64,000 nucleotides of DNA, taken from assembly GCF_035917995.1 (NCBI RefSeq), contig NZ_CP109131.1, positions 4,774,001-4,838,000 on the forward strand, read 5' to 3'. The translations under genes and the position numbers were made by a program. Positions 56,380 to 64,000 of the stretch are shown one piece after another. The notes under the pieces are model-generated. The model was given only the letters and a program-made list of their open reading frames with translations, did no database searches and was not told the origin of the DNA. Origin of the DNA: Streptosporangium sp. NBC_01755 (GTDB lineage: Bacteria > Actinomycetota > Actinomycetes > Streptosporangiales > Streptosporangiaceae). Position 1 is the first letter of the stretch. The number at the start of each line of letters is the position of its first letter.

Positions 56380-57444
56380 ATGCGGATCGCCGTCGTCGGG
56401 CCGACGTACCCATACAAGGGCGGCGGCGCCGCGCACACCACAGAGCTGGCCCACCGGCTGAAAGCGGCCGGGCACGACGTGGTGATCGAGTCGTGGCGGG
56501 CGCAGTACCCCTCCTTCCTGTATCCGGGACAGCAGACCGTCGACACCCCCGACGGCGAGCCGTTCCCGCACGTCCGGCACGACCTCGACTGGCGCCGCCC
56601 GGACGGCTGGGTCCGCGCGGGGAGGCGGCTGCGCGACGCCGACCTGGTGGTTCTCGCCGTCCTCAGCCCGGTGCAGGTCCCGCCCTACCTGGGCATCCTT
56701 TCCGGCCTGGGCCGCAGAACCAGGGTCGTGGCGCTCTGCCACAACGTCCTGCCGCACGAGCGCAAGCCGTACGACACGCCGCTGATGAAGGCGCTGCTGC
56801 GCAGGGTGGACGCGGTGCTCGTGCACTCCGAGCGGCAGGCGGAGAAGGCACGTGAGCTGGCCGCCGCACCCGTGCGAGTGGCCGAGATGGCCCCGCACCT
56901 GCCGTCCTCGACGGGGAGCCCGGCCGAGGGCGTGCACGACCGGCTGCTGTTCTTCGGCCTCGTCCGCCCGTACAAGGGGCTTGACCTGCTGCTGCACGCG
57001 CTGCCCGAGGGCGTGTCACTGCGGGTGGCGGGGGAGTTCTGGGGCGGCCTGGAGGAGACGACGAGGGCACTGGTCGCCGAGCTGGGACTGGCCGGACGGG
57101 TGGAGCTGCGGCCAGGCTACGTGGCGGCGGCGGACGTGCCGGGGTTGTTCGCGGACGTGGACGCGCTGGTCCTGCCCTACCGGAGCGGGACGGCCAGCCA
57201 GCAGGTGTGGCTCGGCCACGAGCACGGGGTGCCGGTGATCGCCAGCCGGGCGGGCACGCTCGGCGACCACGTCACCGACGGGGTGGACGGGCTGCTGGTC
57301 GAGCCGGGTTCGGCGGAGGAGTTGCGCGCGGCGCTGGCCGCGTTCTACCGCCCCGGCGAGCCCGAGCGGCTCCGCGCCGGGGTCAAGGCGGTCGACCCCG
57401 AGCCGTACTGGACCTCCTACGTGGAAGCACTGGTCTCGCGCTGA
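56380..57444 (+). CDS. Family 4 glycosyltransferase
   Basis: This 354-residue GT-B enzyme has MRIAVVGPTYPYKGGGAAHTTEL at the N-terminus, ALCHNVLPHE, FFGLVRPYKGLDLLLHAL, and the donor-site region PYRSGTASQQVWLGHEHGVPVIAS. In the last segment the usual EX7E glutamates are replaced. The ATG directly follows the previous stop with no gap, so translation is coupled. It probably adds a sugar to the same envelope precursor. Confidence 0.9.
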   Translation: MRIAVVGPTYPYKGGGAAHTTELAHRLKAAGHDVVIESWRAQYPSFLYPGQQTVDTPDGEPFPHVRHDLDWRRPDGWVRAGRRLRDADLVVLAVLSPVQVPPYLGILSGLGRRTRVVALCHNVLPHERKPYDTPLMKALLRRVDAVLVHSERQAEKARELAAAPVRVAEMAPHLPSSTGSPAEGVHDRLLFFGLVRPYKGLDLLLHALPEGVSLRVAGEFWGGLEETTRALVAELGLAGRVELRPGYVAAADVPGLFADVDALVLPYRSGTASQQVWLGHEHGVPVIASRAGTLGDHVTDGVDGLLVEPGSAEELRAALAAFYRPGEPERLRAGVKAVDPEPYWTSYVEALVSR

Positions 57445-57466
57445 GCCGGGACCCGTGCGGGGGGTC

Positions 57467-58642
57467 TCAGGCGTTGCCCTCTCGTGCCGTCACGGGCTCG
57501 GGGCCTGTTTCCCGGACGGATTCCCGTGTTTCCCGGACGGACCCCCCTGCTTCCCGGACGGATTCCCGTGTTTCCCGGACGGATTCCCGTGTTTCCCGGA
57601 CGGATTCCCGTGTTTCCCGGACGGATTCCCGTGTTTCCCGGACGGATTCCCGTGTTTCCCGGACGGATTCCCGTGTTTCCCGGACGGACCCCCCTGCTTC
57701 CCGGACGGATTCCTGTATTTTCCGGATGGGCTCCCCTGGGGGGCCGGAGACCCTGCCCCACAGGAAGCCGATCCCGGCCCAGCTCACGTCGGCGAGGGTG
57801 AACATCACCCTGGACACCACCGCGGCCACCAGAGCGCTGGGGGAGTCGAGCACCGGTGCCAGGGCGAGCACCATCGCCCCCTCGCGGACGCCGATCCCGG
57901 CGGGGACGACCACCGTGAGGATGCCCGTCGCCCAGGCCAGCGCGTACGCGCCTGTCGCCACCAGGTAGCGGGAGTCGCCAAAGGCGCCCAGGTCGGCCAT
58001 GGGGAGCAGCAGGTGGGGGCCGTAGGTCAGCCAGCCTGCCACGGTGAGGGCGACCGCGGTGAGCACGGCGCGGCCGCTGAGCAACCGGCCCGGCCCGAGC
58101 GGTTCCTGGCGGGCGATCCGCATGGCCAGGTTGAGTCCGAAGGTGAGCACTCCGGGGTGCAGGCAGACGGCGATGACGGGGATCAGCGCCAGCAGGTACC
58201 ACGCCTGGGGCATGGTCTCGCGCAGGGTCACCGCGGCCACGACAAGGGCGCAGCCCAGGGAGACCAGCACCGAGAGGGTGATGGCGCCGAACATGCGCCG
58301 GGGCGGGACGCGGTGGTCGCGGCCGAGTTCGATCATCGCGGCGTACGCCCAGACGCTGCCCGGCACGTACTTGCCGAGCTGGCCGATGAAGAAGATCCGC
58401 GCGGTGATCCCGGGGGGCAGCGGGGAGCCCATTCCGGCCAGCAGCGCCCGCCAGGCCAGCATCATGAGACAGATCCCGGCCATCACCGACAGGTAGGAAC
58501 CGGCGAGCGACCACCATGACAGCCGGGAGATCGCGGCCGCCGTCTCCTCGCCGTTCCTGAGCAGTCCGTAGCCCAGGAAACCCACCGCGACCAGCGCGAG
58601 CAGCACGCGGAGGAGGCGGCTTGACCGCAGTCGGCTGAGCAT
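57467..58642 (-). CDS. LPG-synthase-like/UPF0104 membrane protein with charged heptad-type C-terminus
   Basis: This 391-residue protein has about eight membrane helices with the family motif GQLGKYVPGSVWAY (about 80-93) and PAGIGVREGAMVLAL (about 255-270). This is the membrane domain of lysylphosphatidylglycerol synthase and flippase-like proteins. The last 70 residues are about ten SVRETRE-type 7-residue repeats, strongly charged and likely helical in the cytoplasm. ATG 58642 is used; the frame extends upstream without a conserved sequence. A homologue lies at 59714-60712. Confidence 0.85.
   Translation of the reverse strand: MLSRLRSSRLLRVLLALVAVGFLGYGLLRNGEETAAAISRLSWWSLAGSYLSVMAGICLMMLAWRALLAGMGSPLPPGITARIFFIGQLGKYVPGSVWAYAAMIELGRDHRVPPRRMFGAITLSVLVSLGCALVVAAVTLRETMPQAWYLLALIPVIAVCLHPGVLTFGLNLAMRIARQEPLGPGRLLSGRAVLTAVALTVAGWLTYGPHLLLPMADLGAFGDSRYLVATGAYALAWATGILTVVVPAGIGVREGAMVLALAPVLDSPSALVAAVVSRVMFTLADVSWAGIGFLWGRVSGPPGEPIRKIQESVREAGGSVRETRESVRETRESVRETRESVRETRESVRETRESVRETRESVREAGGSVRETRESVRETGPEPVTAREGNA
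57508..57735 (-). repeat. 21-bp in-frame tandem repeat (about 10 copies)
   Basis: The near-identical units encode SVRETRE, with two interrupting SVREAGG units, at the end of the UPF0104-type protein. Confidence 0.92.
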
Positions 58643-58845
58643 CCGCCCAGGGTACGACGCTCTCCTTACTCGACGGTAGGGGCACGGGTCACCGGTACTC
58701 TTGGGCGGCGTGGTGGAGCGCCCGAGGGCGTCGCGCGCAGCCGGGAGCGGCACGTCGTCCGGCACCATCCGGAAGGGAGATACATGACCCTCCGGAAGGG
58801 AAGTCCCGGTATCACGCGAAAGGGAAGAGGAGCGGTGAGCGAGTG

Positions 58846-59685
58846 ATGAGCGCCGAGCGGGTCGCGCAGCTTGAGTACTCCGAGTTCCAGGCGGCGATGC
58901 TGGACGAGGAGAAGCGCCGCAGGAAGGCCGCGAAGATCGTCGCGGTGCTCGGGCACTTCCTCGGCAGGGACGAAGGCGTCCTCGCCGGTCTGACGGTCGC
59001 CGACATCGGCTGCTCGGCGGGGTTCATCGCCGACGAGCTGGCCGCGGCGGGGGCGAGCCGGACGTTCGGCGTCGACATCGACGTGCCGGGCCTGCGCAGG
59101 GCGGCTCAGCGGTTCGGCGAGCGGGTCGAGTTCGTGTGCGCGGACGGCACCGCGCTGCCCTTCCCCGACGGCTCGATCGACGTGCTGGTCTTCAACCACA
59201 TCTACGAGCACGTGGTCGACCCGGACGCGATCATGGCCGAGATGCGCCGGGTGCTCTCCGACGACGGTGTCCTCTATCTGGGGCTGGGCAACAGGCTCGG
59301 CGTGATGGAGCCGCACTACAAGCTGCCGTTCCTGTCATATCTGCCGCCCGCGGCGGCCGACCGCTATGTGCGGCTCTTCGGCCGGGCGGACAACTACTAC
59401 GAGCGTTACCGCACCCGCCGCGGCCTGCGCAGGATGGTGCGCGGCCTACGGGTGTGGGACTACACCTTCCCCGTGCTCGCCACCCCGGCGGCGTTCGCGG
59501 GCGACGAGCTCTTCGGCGGCGTGGCGGGGCGGGTGGCCGGTGGCGTGCTGTCGCGGCTGCCCCGCCCGGTGCTGCGTGCCCTGCTGCCCGTGGTGCCCAC
59601 CTACCTGTGGGTGGCGACCGGGGGCGACCGCCGCCCGGCCGGGCGGTCGCTGCCGCAGCCGCCCGAGCCGGTACGTCCTCTGTGA
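58846..59685 (+). CDS. SAM-dependent methyltransferase (class I)
   Basis: This 279-residue protein has the SAM-binding motif VADIGCSAGFIADELA (about 49-64), FGVDIDVPGLRRA (acidic end of beta 2), FVCADGTALPFPDGSID and LVFNHIYEHV. The extended C-terminus (about 150-279) has aromatic and basic segments. It probably methylates a sugar or lipid intermediate of the surrounding envelope pathway. ATG 58846 is preferred, 11 nt after AGAGGAG. It is divergent from the UPF0104 gene at 57467. Confidence 0.88.
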   Translation: MSAERVAQLEYSEFQAAMLDEEKRRRKAAKIVAVLGHFLGRDEGVLAGLTVADIGCSAGFIADELAAAGASRTFGVDIDVPGLRRAAQRFGERVEFVCADGTALPFPDGSIDVLVFNHIYEHVVDPDAIMAEMRRVLSDDGVLYLGLGNRLGVMEPHYKLPFLSYLPPAAADRYVRLFGRADNYYERYRTRRGLRRMVRGLRVWDYTFPVLATPAAFAGDELFGGVAGRVAGGVLSRLPRPVLRALLPVVPTYLWVATGGDRRPAGRSLPQPPEPVRPL

Positions 59686-59713
59686 GCCCGCTGGAGCCCG
59701 AGGTGAGTCTTCC

Positions 59714-60712
59714 GTGACCGAGGACGACGCGACGGAGGCCGGAGAAGGCACGTCCCCGGTGGGTGGCGCCACCCGCACGTCCTCCGTGAGGCGGCTGGCG
59801 CGCGTCGCCTTCCTGCTCCTCGCCCTCGGGTTCGGCGCGTGGGTGGTGGTGGGCCAGTGGGACGACATCCGCGCGGGGTTCGCCCGGCTGTCCGGAGTGT
59901 CGCTCATGCTGTCACTGGTCGCGGTGCTCGCCGCGCTGTGCGGCGGGATGATGACGTGGCGGGCGCTGCTGGCCGATCTGGGCTCGCCGCTGCCGCTGCG
60001 CGCGGGGGCGCGGGTCTTCTTCGTGGGCCAGCTGGGCAAGTACATCCCCGGTTCGCTCTGGCCGGTGATCGCTCAGATGGAGATGGGGCGGGAGCTGGGC
60101 GTTCCCCGGTCGCGCAGCGCGGCGGCGTTCTTCCTGACGCTGCCGGTGCAGCTCGGCAGCGGGCTGGTGGTCTCGGGGGTGACGCTGCTGGCGGCCCGGC
60201 CGGGGGCGGCCGCGCCGTACGCGTGGGTCTTCCTGCTGATCCCCGTGCTCGCGGTGGCCTTCGAGCCGAGGGTGGTCAACGCGGTCCTCGGGTTCGGGCT
60301 TCGCAAGCTGGGGCGCGAGCCGCTGGAGCGCCCCCTCAGCCGCCGTGGCATGCTCACCGCGCTGGGCTGGGCACTGGGTGGCTGGATCGCGTACGGGCTG
60401 CACCTGGCGGCGATCGTCCACGACCTCGGACCCTCCGGGTTCTCCGCGGTCCTGTTCTCCGTCGGCGCGTTCGCCCTGTCGTGGTGCCTGGGGATCATGA
60501 CGTTCGTCGTCCCCGCAGGGGCGGGTGTGCGGGAGGTGGCCATGGTGGCCGTCCTGGCGCCGGTCCTGGATCAGGGATCGGCCATAGCGGCGGCGCTCTG
60601 CTCCCGGATCGTGATCATTTTTGGCGATCTCGTCTGCGCGGGTTTCGCGGGTCTGGCCGCGCGCCGCGCCACGGTTTCCAAGAAGGACCACGCTTCGGGA
60701 AAAGCCGTGTGA
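59714..60712 (+). CDS. LPG-synthase-like/UPF0104 membrane protein, second copy
   Basis: This 332-residue protein with about eight helices is homologous to the one at 57467-58642, sharing GQLGKYIPGSLWPV (about 101-114) and FVVPAGAGVREVAMVAVLAPVLD. It lacks the repeated charged tail. GTG 59714 follows GAGGTGA. It lies 28 bp after the methyltransferase and is probably co-transcribed. Both copies may flip or modify lipid-linked precursors. Confidence 0.88.
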   Translation: MTEDDATEAGEGTSPVGGATRTSSVRRLARVAFLLLALGFGAWVVVGQWDDIRAGFARLSGVSLMLSLVAVLAALCGGMMTWRALLADLGSPLPLRAGARVFFVGQLGKYIPGSLWPVIAQMEMGRELGVPRSRSAAAFFLTLPVQLGSGLVVSGVTLLAARPGAAAPYAWVFLLIPVLAVAFEPRVVNAVLGFGLRKLGREPLERPLSRRGMLTALGWALGGWIAYGLHLAAIVHDLGPSGFSAVLFSVGAFALSWCLGIMTFVVPAGAGVREVAMVAVLAPVLDQGSAIAAALCSRIVIIFGDLVCAGFAGLAARRATVSKKDHASGKAV

Positions 60713-60802
60713 TTTCCTCCATGATTTCGGAGACTCTGGCAATAGAGTGAACGGAAGAAGGGGACGGCCGTCCCATGTGAATCATGAGGGGAGCGATCCT
60801 TC

Positions 60803-61924
60803 TTGACGCCGAGAGTGCTCGTCGACGCGGCCGCGGTTCCGGCCGATCGCGGTGCGCTGATCAGGTACGTCGATGGGCTCGTCGCCGCGTTGGACAGGGC
60901 GGGCGCTGATCTCGTGATCGTCTGCCAGCGCGCCGACGCCGCCCGATATGCCGGACTGGCGCCCTCCGCGCGGATCGTGCCGGGGCCTCATGAGATCACC
61001 AACAGGGCCGCCCGCCTGACGTGGGAGCAGACGGGGCTGCCGTTCCTCGCCAGGAAGGTCGCCGCCCAGGTCATTCACGCCCCCTACTACTCGATCCCGC
61101 TGAACTCGGGCCTGCCGACCGTGGCGACGGTGCACGACCTCACCTGCTTCACCGAGCCCCTGCAGCACGACGCGGTCAAGGCGGCGTTCTTCCGCGCGGC
61201 GACCCGCACGGCGGTCCGGCACGCCAGCCGGGTGATCGTGCCCTCCAAGGCGACCAGGGACGAGCTGATCAGGCTGCTCTCGGCCGACCCGACCCGCATC
61301 GACGTCGCCTATCACGGTGTCGACCCGGCGCTGTTCCATCCGCCGTCCGAGCGCGAGGTCAAGCACGCCTCCGACCGGCTCGGCCTGCACGGCACCCCCT
61401 ACGTGGCCTTCCTCGGCCCGTTGGAGCCCCGCAAGAACGTGCCGAACCTGATCCGTGGCTTCGTGCGCGCCGTCGAGGACGCCTCCTCCCCGCCCGCCCT
61501 GGTGCTCGCCGGGGGCGTCCGCGACGTCGAGGTGGACGCCGCGGTGGAGCAGGTCCCCTCGATGGTACGGGTGCTCCGTCCCGGCTTCCTCTCCTTCGCC
61601 GACCTGTGCGGTTTCCTCGGAGGAGCGGTGGTCGCGGCCTTTCCCTCGCGGGGTGAGGGCTTCGGGCTTCCGGTGCTTGAGGCCATGGCCTGCGGCGCGC
61701 CGGTGCTCACCACGCACCGCACCTCGCTGCCGGAGGTGGGTGGCGACGCGGTCGCCTACACTGAGCCGGACGCCGACAGCATCGCCGCGGCGCTGCGCAC
61801 GCTGCTCTCCTCACCCGAGCGCAGGGACCTGCTGTCCGCGGCGGGCATCGCCCGTGCCAAGGAGTTCACCTGGGACGCCTCGGCCGAGGCGCACATGCTC
61901 TCTTACCAACGTGCGGCCGAGTAG
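60803..61924 (+). CDS. Family 4 glycosyltransferase
   Basis: This 373-residue GT-B enzyme begins TPRVLVDAAAVPADRGALIRYVD. It shows TVATVHDL, IVPSKATRDEL, FLGPLEPRKNVPNLIRGF (donor site), and FPSRGEGFGLPVLEAMACGAPVL with the catalytic-site EX7E pair. It resembles mannosyltransferases of actinobacterial envelope loci. TTG 60803 is used, 9 nt after GGGGAG. The downstream nucleotidyltransferase follows after 17 bp. Confidence 0.9.
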   Translation: MTPRVLVDAAAVPADRGALIRYVDGLVAALDRAGADLVIVCQRADAARYAGLAPSARIVPGPHEITNRAARLTWEQTGLPFLARKVAAQVIHAPYYSIPLNSGLPTVATVHDLTCFTEPLQHDAVKAAFFRAATRTAVRHASRVIVPSKATRDELIRLLSADPTRIDVAYHGVDPALFHPPSEREVKHASDRLGLHGTPYVAFLGPLEPRKNVPNLIRGFVRAVEDASSPPALVLAGGVRDVEVDAAVEQVPSMVRVLRPGFLSFADLCGFLGGAVVAAFPSRGEGFGLPVLEAMACGAPVLTTHRTSLPEVGGDAVAYTEPDADSIAAALRTLLSSPERRDLLSAAGIARAKEFTWDASAEAHMLSYQRAAE

Positions 61925-61941
61925 TGAGTTAACCTCGCGGA

Positions 61942-63036
61942 ATGATGGAGACCCCTTTGCCGGATCTGGAGGCGATTCTCCTTGTCGGTGGACGAGGGAC
62001 GCGCCTGCGTCCGATGACGCTCGACACCCCGAAACCGTTGCTGCCCACGGCGGGAGTCCCCTTCCTCTCCCACCAACTCGCCCGCGCCAGGGCCTTCGGC
62101 GTGCGGCGCATCGTGTTCGCCACCTCCTACCGCGCGGAGATGTTCTCCGAGGCGTTCGGGAACGGTGAGGCGTTCGGCCTCGAACTCGAATACATGACGG
62201 AGGAGGTCCCGCTCGGCACCGGCGGGGCCATCCGCAATGCCGCCAAGGCGCTGACCTGCGGCCCGGACGATCCGGTGCTGGTGCTCAACGGCGACATCCT
62301 GTCCGGTCACGACATCGGCGACCAGATCGCGACGCACGTCTCGCGGGGGGCGGCCCTCACCCTGCACCTGACCGAGGTGGACGACCCCTCGCGATTCGGC
62401 TGCGTGCCGACCGACGACGACGGGAGGGTGACCGCCTTCCTGGAGAAGACCCCGAACCCGGTCACCAACCGGATCAACGCCGGATGCTACGTCTTCACCC
62501 GTTCGGTGATCGACACGATCCCGGAGGGGCAGGTCGTCTCGGTCGAGCGCGAGACCTTCCCCGGCCTGATCGAGGACGGCGCCCTGGTGCTCGGCTACGC
62601 CGACGCGTCCTACTGGCTCGACGTGGGCACGCCCGCCGCCTTCGTGAAGGGCTCCCGCGACCTGGTCCTCGGCCGGCTCGTCTCACCCGCGCTGCCAGGT
62701 CCCACCGGCGACTTCCTCGCCCTGCCCGGTGCCATGATCTCGCCCGAGGCCGAGGTCTCCGGAGGTTCCGTGATCGGCGCCCGCGCGATCGTGGAGTCGG
62801 GGGCGCAGGTCACCGGCAGCGTGCTCGGAGACGACTGCATCGTGCACTCGGGGGCGGTCGTGGTCGACTCGGTGGTCGGCATCGGCGCGCGCGTCGATTG
62901 TGGAGCGGTCCTGCGAGACGTGGTCGTCGGCGACGGCGCCGTGGTCGGCCCCGGAAACGAACTGCTCGCGGGCAGCCGGGTCTGGCCCGGTGTCGTGCTC
63001 CCCGAGTCCGCGATCCGCTTCTCCAGCGACATCTGA
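61942..63036 (+). CDS. Sugar-1-phosphate nucleotidyltransferase (GDP-mannose pyrophosphorylase-like)
   Basis: This 364-residue protein has the nucleotidyltransferase domain at about 8-235: LLVGGRGTRLRPMT with TPKPLLP, VLVLNGDIL and YWLDVGTP. A left-handed beta-helix of hexapeptide repeats covers about 255-364. This layout is typical of mannose-1-phosphate guanylyltransferases of actinobacteria. It supplies an activated sugar, most likely GDP-mannose, for the adjacent glycosyltransferases. A weak hairpin follows at 63066-63082. Confidence 0.9.
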   Translation: MMETPLPDLEAILLVGGRGTRLRPMTLDTPKPLLPTAGVPFLSHQLARARAFGVRRIVFATSYRAEMFSEAFGNGEAFGLELEYMTEEVPLGTGGAIRNAAKALTCGPDDPVLVLNGDILSGHDIGDQIATHVSRGAALTLHLTEVDDPSRFGCVPTDDDGRVTAFLEKTPNPVTNRINAGCYVFTRSVIDTIPEGQVVSVERETFPGLIEDGALVLGYADASYWLDVGTPAAFVKGSRDLVLGRLVSPALPGPTGDFLALPGAMISPEAEVSGGSVIGARAIVESGAQVTGSVLGDDCIVHSGAVVVDSVVGIGARVDCGAVLRDVVVGDGAVVGPGNELLAGSRVWPGVVLPESAIRFSSDI

Positions 63037-63065
63037 CCTCACCGCGGCACGGCCGGCTCCTTCCG

Positions 63066-63082
63066 CCGCACCCGCCGTGCGG
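63066..63082 (+). terminator. Possible short terminator hairpin
   Basis: CCGCAC/GTGCGG arms (63066-63071 and 63077-63082) with a 5-nt loop, 30 bp past the nucleotidyltransferase stop. Confidence 0.4.
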
Positions 63083-63134
63083 TGTACGGCGGGCCGGTCG
63101 CGTTCTGACACGGATTCGCACCCGGTGGGTTGAC

Positions 63135-63278
63135 GTGCTCGCTCTTCGCAGTGCTCGTTCTTCGTCGTGCTCGCTCTTCGCAGTGCTCGCTCTTCGTCGT
63201 GCTCGCTCTTCGCAGTGCTCGCTCTTCGTCGTGCTCGCTCTTCGCAGTGCTCGCTCTTCGTCGTGCTCGCTCTTCGCC
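63135..63278. repeat. 16-bp tandem repeat array (9 copies)
   Basis: Units GTGCTCGCTCTTCG plus CA or TC begin every 16 bp from 63135 to 63263. Ends alternate CA/TC, giving a 32-bp higher-order period; copy 2 has one substitution. It lies between the converging ends of two genes. Confidence 0.95.
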
Positions 63279-63287
63279 GGGGCCGGG

Positions 63288-63488
63288 TCAGCCGGCTGCC
63301 GGGGTCGGGCGGTGTGCGGCCACCCGCTCGCGGGCCGCGGGCACCCGCGCGTGGCCGGCGGTCGTGTCGAGCATCCCCTCGTCGGGGGAGGGTTCCCGGT
63401 GATGCCAGTCGAGGCTGTCGCGTGTGTCGGCGCCCACCAGCGGGGCGAGGATGGCGACGGCGACGAGGGCGAGAAGAAACCAGATCAT
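63288..63488 (-). CDS. Small membrane-anchored protein
   Basis: This 66-residue protein has an N-terminal hydrophobic segment (IWFLLALVAVAILAPLVG, residues 2-19). A short hydrophilic domain follows, with ADTRDSLDWHH and an acidic then basic stretch. AGGAG lies 8 nt before ATG 63488, supporting translation. It has no recognised family. It is divergent from fbiC. Confidence 0.6.
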   Translation of the reverse strand: MIWFLLALVAVAILAPLVGADTRDSLDWHHREPSPDEGMLDTTAGHARVPAARERVAAHRPTPAAG

Positions 63489-63611
63489 TTTCGGCTCCTG
63501 AGGGTGGGATCCGAGGCGGGGTGCCCCGGAGAGAGGCCGGGGGCTCCTGCGGATGCGGGGGTTCCGGCTGATGCATCCAATTTATGTATATGCAAGCATT
63601 TATGTCCATCG

Positions 63612-63643
63612 AGATCTGCTTGACCGAACTGTTTAGCAGATCT
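63612..63643. promoter_or_regulatory. Inverted repeat upstream of fbiC
   Basis: AGATCTGC/GCAGATCT arms (63612-63619, 63636-63643) with a 16-nt spacer surround TTGACC (63620-63625), a plausible -35 box. It lies between the small membrane protein and fbiC, which are divergent. Confidence 0.4.
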
Positions 63644-63709
63644 GAATCGTTGGGCCACGGCAGGGCACCCGCTGCTCCGTGCGCCGCCGCCGCGCCGTAC
63701 TGTGCCGTC

Positions 63710-64000
63710 ATGAGCGCCAACCCCACCGACAACGCGATGCGCCGGGCTCTGGCTAGGGCCCGCGACGGCAAAGCTCTCGATGTCGCCGAGGTCACAACCC
63801 TGTTGCACGCCCGGGACACGCATCTACAGACCCTCCTCGATCACGCCGGGAGGGTCAGGGACGCGGGCCTGGAGGCGGTCGGGCGGCAAGGGATCATCAC
63901 CTACAGCCGCAAGGTCTTCATCCCCCTGACGAGGCTCTGCCGGGACCGCTGCGGATACTGCACGTTCGCCACCGCCCCGCACAAGCTGGAGAGCATGTTC
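63710..64000 (+). CDS. fbiC: FO synthase, N-terminal part (partial)
   Basis: The first 97 residues are visible: a helical N-terminus, then ITYSRKVFIPLTRLCRDRCGYCTF with the radical-SAM motif C-x3-C-x2-C. This is the CofG half of the actinobacterial bifunctional FO synthase, which makes the deazaflavin chromophore of coenzyme F420. The gene continues past the right edge. ATG 63710 is used. Confidence 0.9.
   Translation, partial: MSANPTDNAMRRALARARDGKALDVAEVTTLLHARDTHLQTLLDHAGRVRDAGLEAVGRQGIITYSRKVFIPLTRLCRDRCGYCTFATAPHKLESMF

Noticed and set aside
57508..57735. CRISPR-like array
   Set aside because: The 21-bp units are contiguous without spacers, are in frame within a gene, and no cas genes are present.
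63135..63278. CRISPR-like array or attachment site
   Set aside because: The 16-bp units are directly adjacent without unique spacers, and no integrase or tRNA is nearby.

Overview
The window is very GC-rich DNA with GC-ending codons, frequent GTG and TTG starts and several apparently leaderless genes. Together with a DUF397 relic, paired LytR-CpsA-Psr proteins, an FO (F420) synthase and Clp-N/HTH and STAS regulators, this points to a filamentous actinobacterium, probably of the Streptosporangium/Nonomuraea kind (inference). No rRNA, tRNA, CRISPR array, transposase or phage gene was found.

Layout. (1) 1-4.3 kb: the last codons of a DUF397 gene, an MmeI-like single-chain restriction-modification enzyme with a small upstream companion, a frameshifted DUF397 relic sharing the same 3' end, then an AT-rich pocket encoding possible tiny peptides. 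(2) 4.3-12.2 kb: UDP-glucose dehydrogenase, an acyl-CoA dehydrogenase, a DyP-type peroxidase with two unrecognised partners, an HTH/Clp-N pair and two STAS proteins. (3) 12.2-24.5 kb: envelope polymer genes. These are an LCP ligase, a glycosyltransferase, a TarI-like cytidylyltransferase/SDR fusion, two CDP-alcohol phosphotransferases, a cytidylyltransferase-like enzyme, an sn-glycerol-1-phosphate dehydrogenase (AraM/EgsA type), another glycosyltransferase, a PfkB kinase and an internally deleted RNase Z-like protein. (4) 24.6-43.0 kb: a compact sugar/polyol/amide catabolic island. One leftward operon of about 11 genes runs from a ribose-type binding lipoprotein and a permease-ATPase fusion through dehydrogenases, an aminotransferase, an enolase-superfamily dehydratase, an M81 peptidase, an isomerase and a lactonase. 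A second M81 gene, an IclR regulator, a D-aminoacylase and a D-serine-dehydratase-like enzyme complete it. (5) 43.0-63.0 kb: more envelope genes, including acetoacetate decarboxylase-like protein, glycosyltransferases, an acyltransferase, a second LCP protein, two large membrane proteins, two UPF0104/LPG-synthase-like membrane proteins around a methyltransferase, and a sugar-1-phosphate nucleotidyltransferase. (6) 63.0-64.0 kb: a 16-bp repeat array, a small membrane protein and the start of fbiC.

Functionally, blocks 3 and 5 look like one locus for building and attaching a phosphate-containing wall glycopolymer, with block 4 lying between them. IclR-like paired operators with identical 20-bp spacing sit at both main island promoters. 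The window is also rich in in-frame and intergenic tandem repeats, especially in cell-surface proteins.
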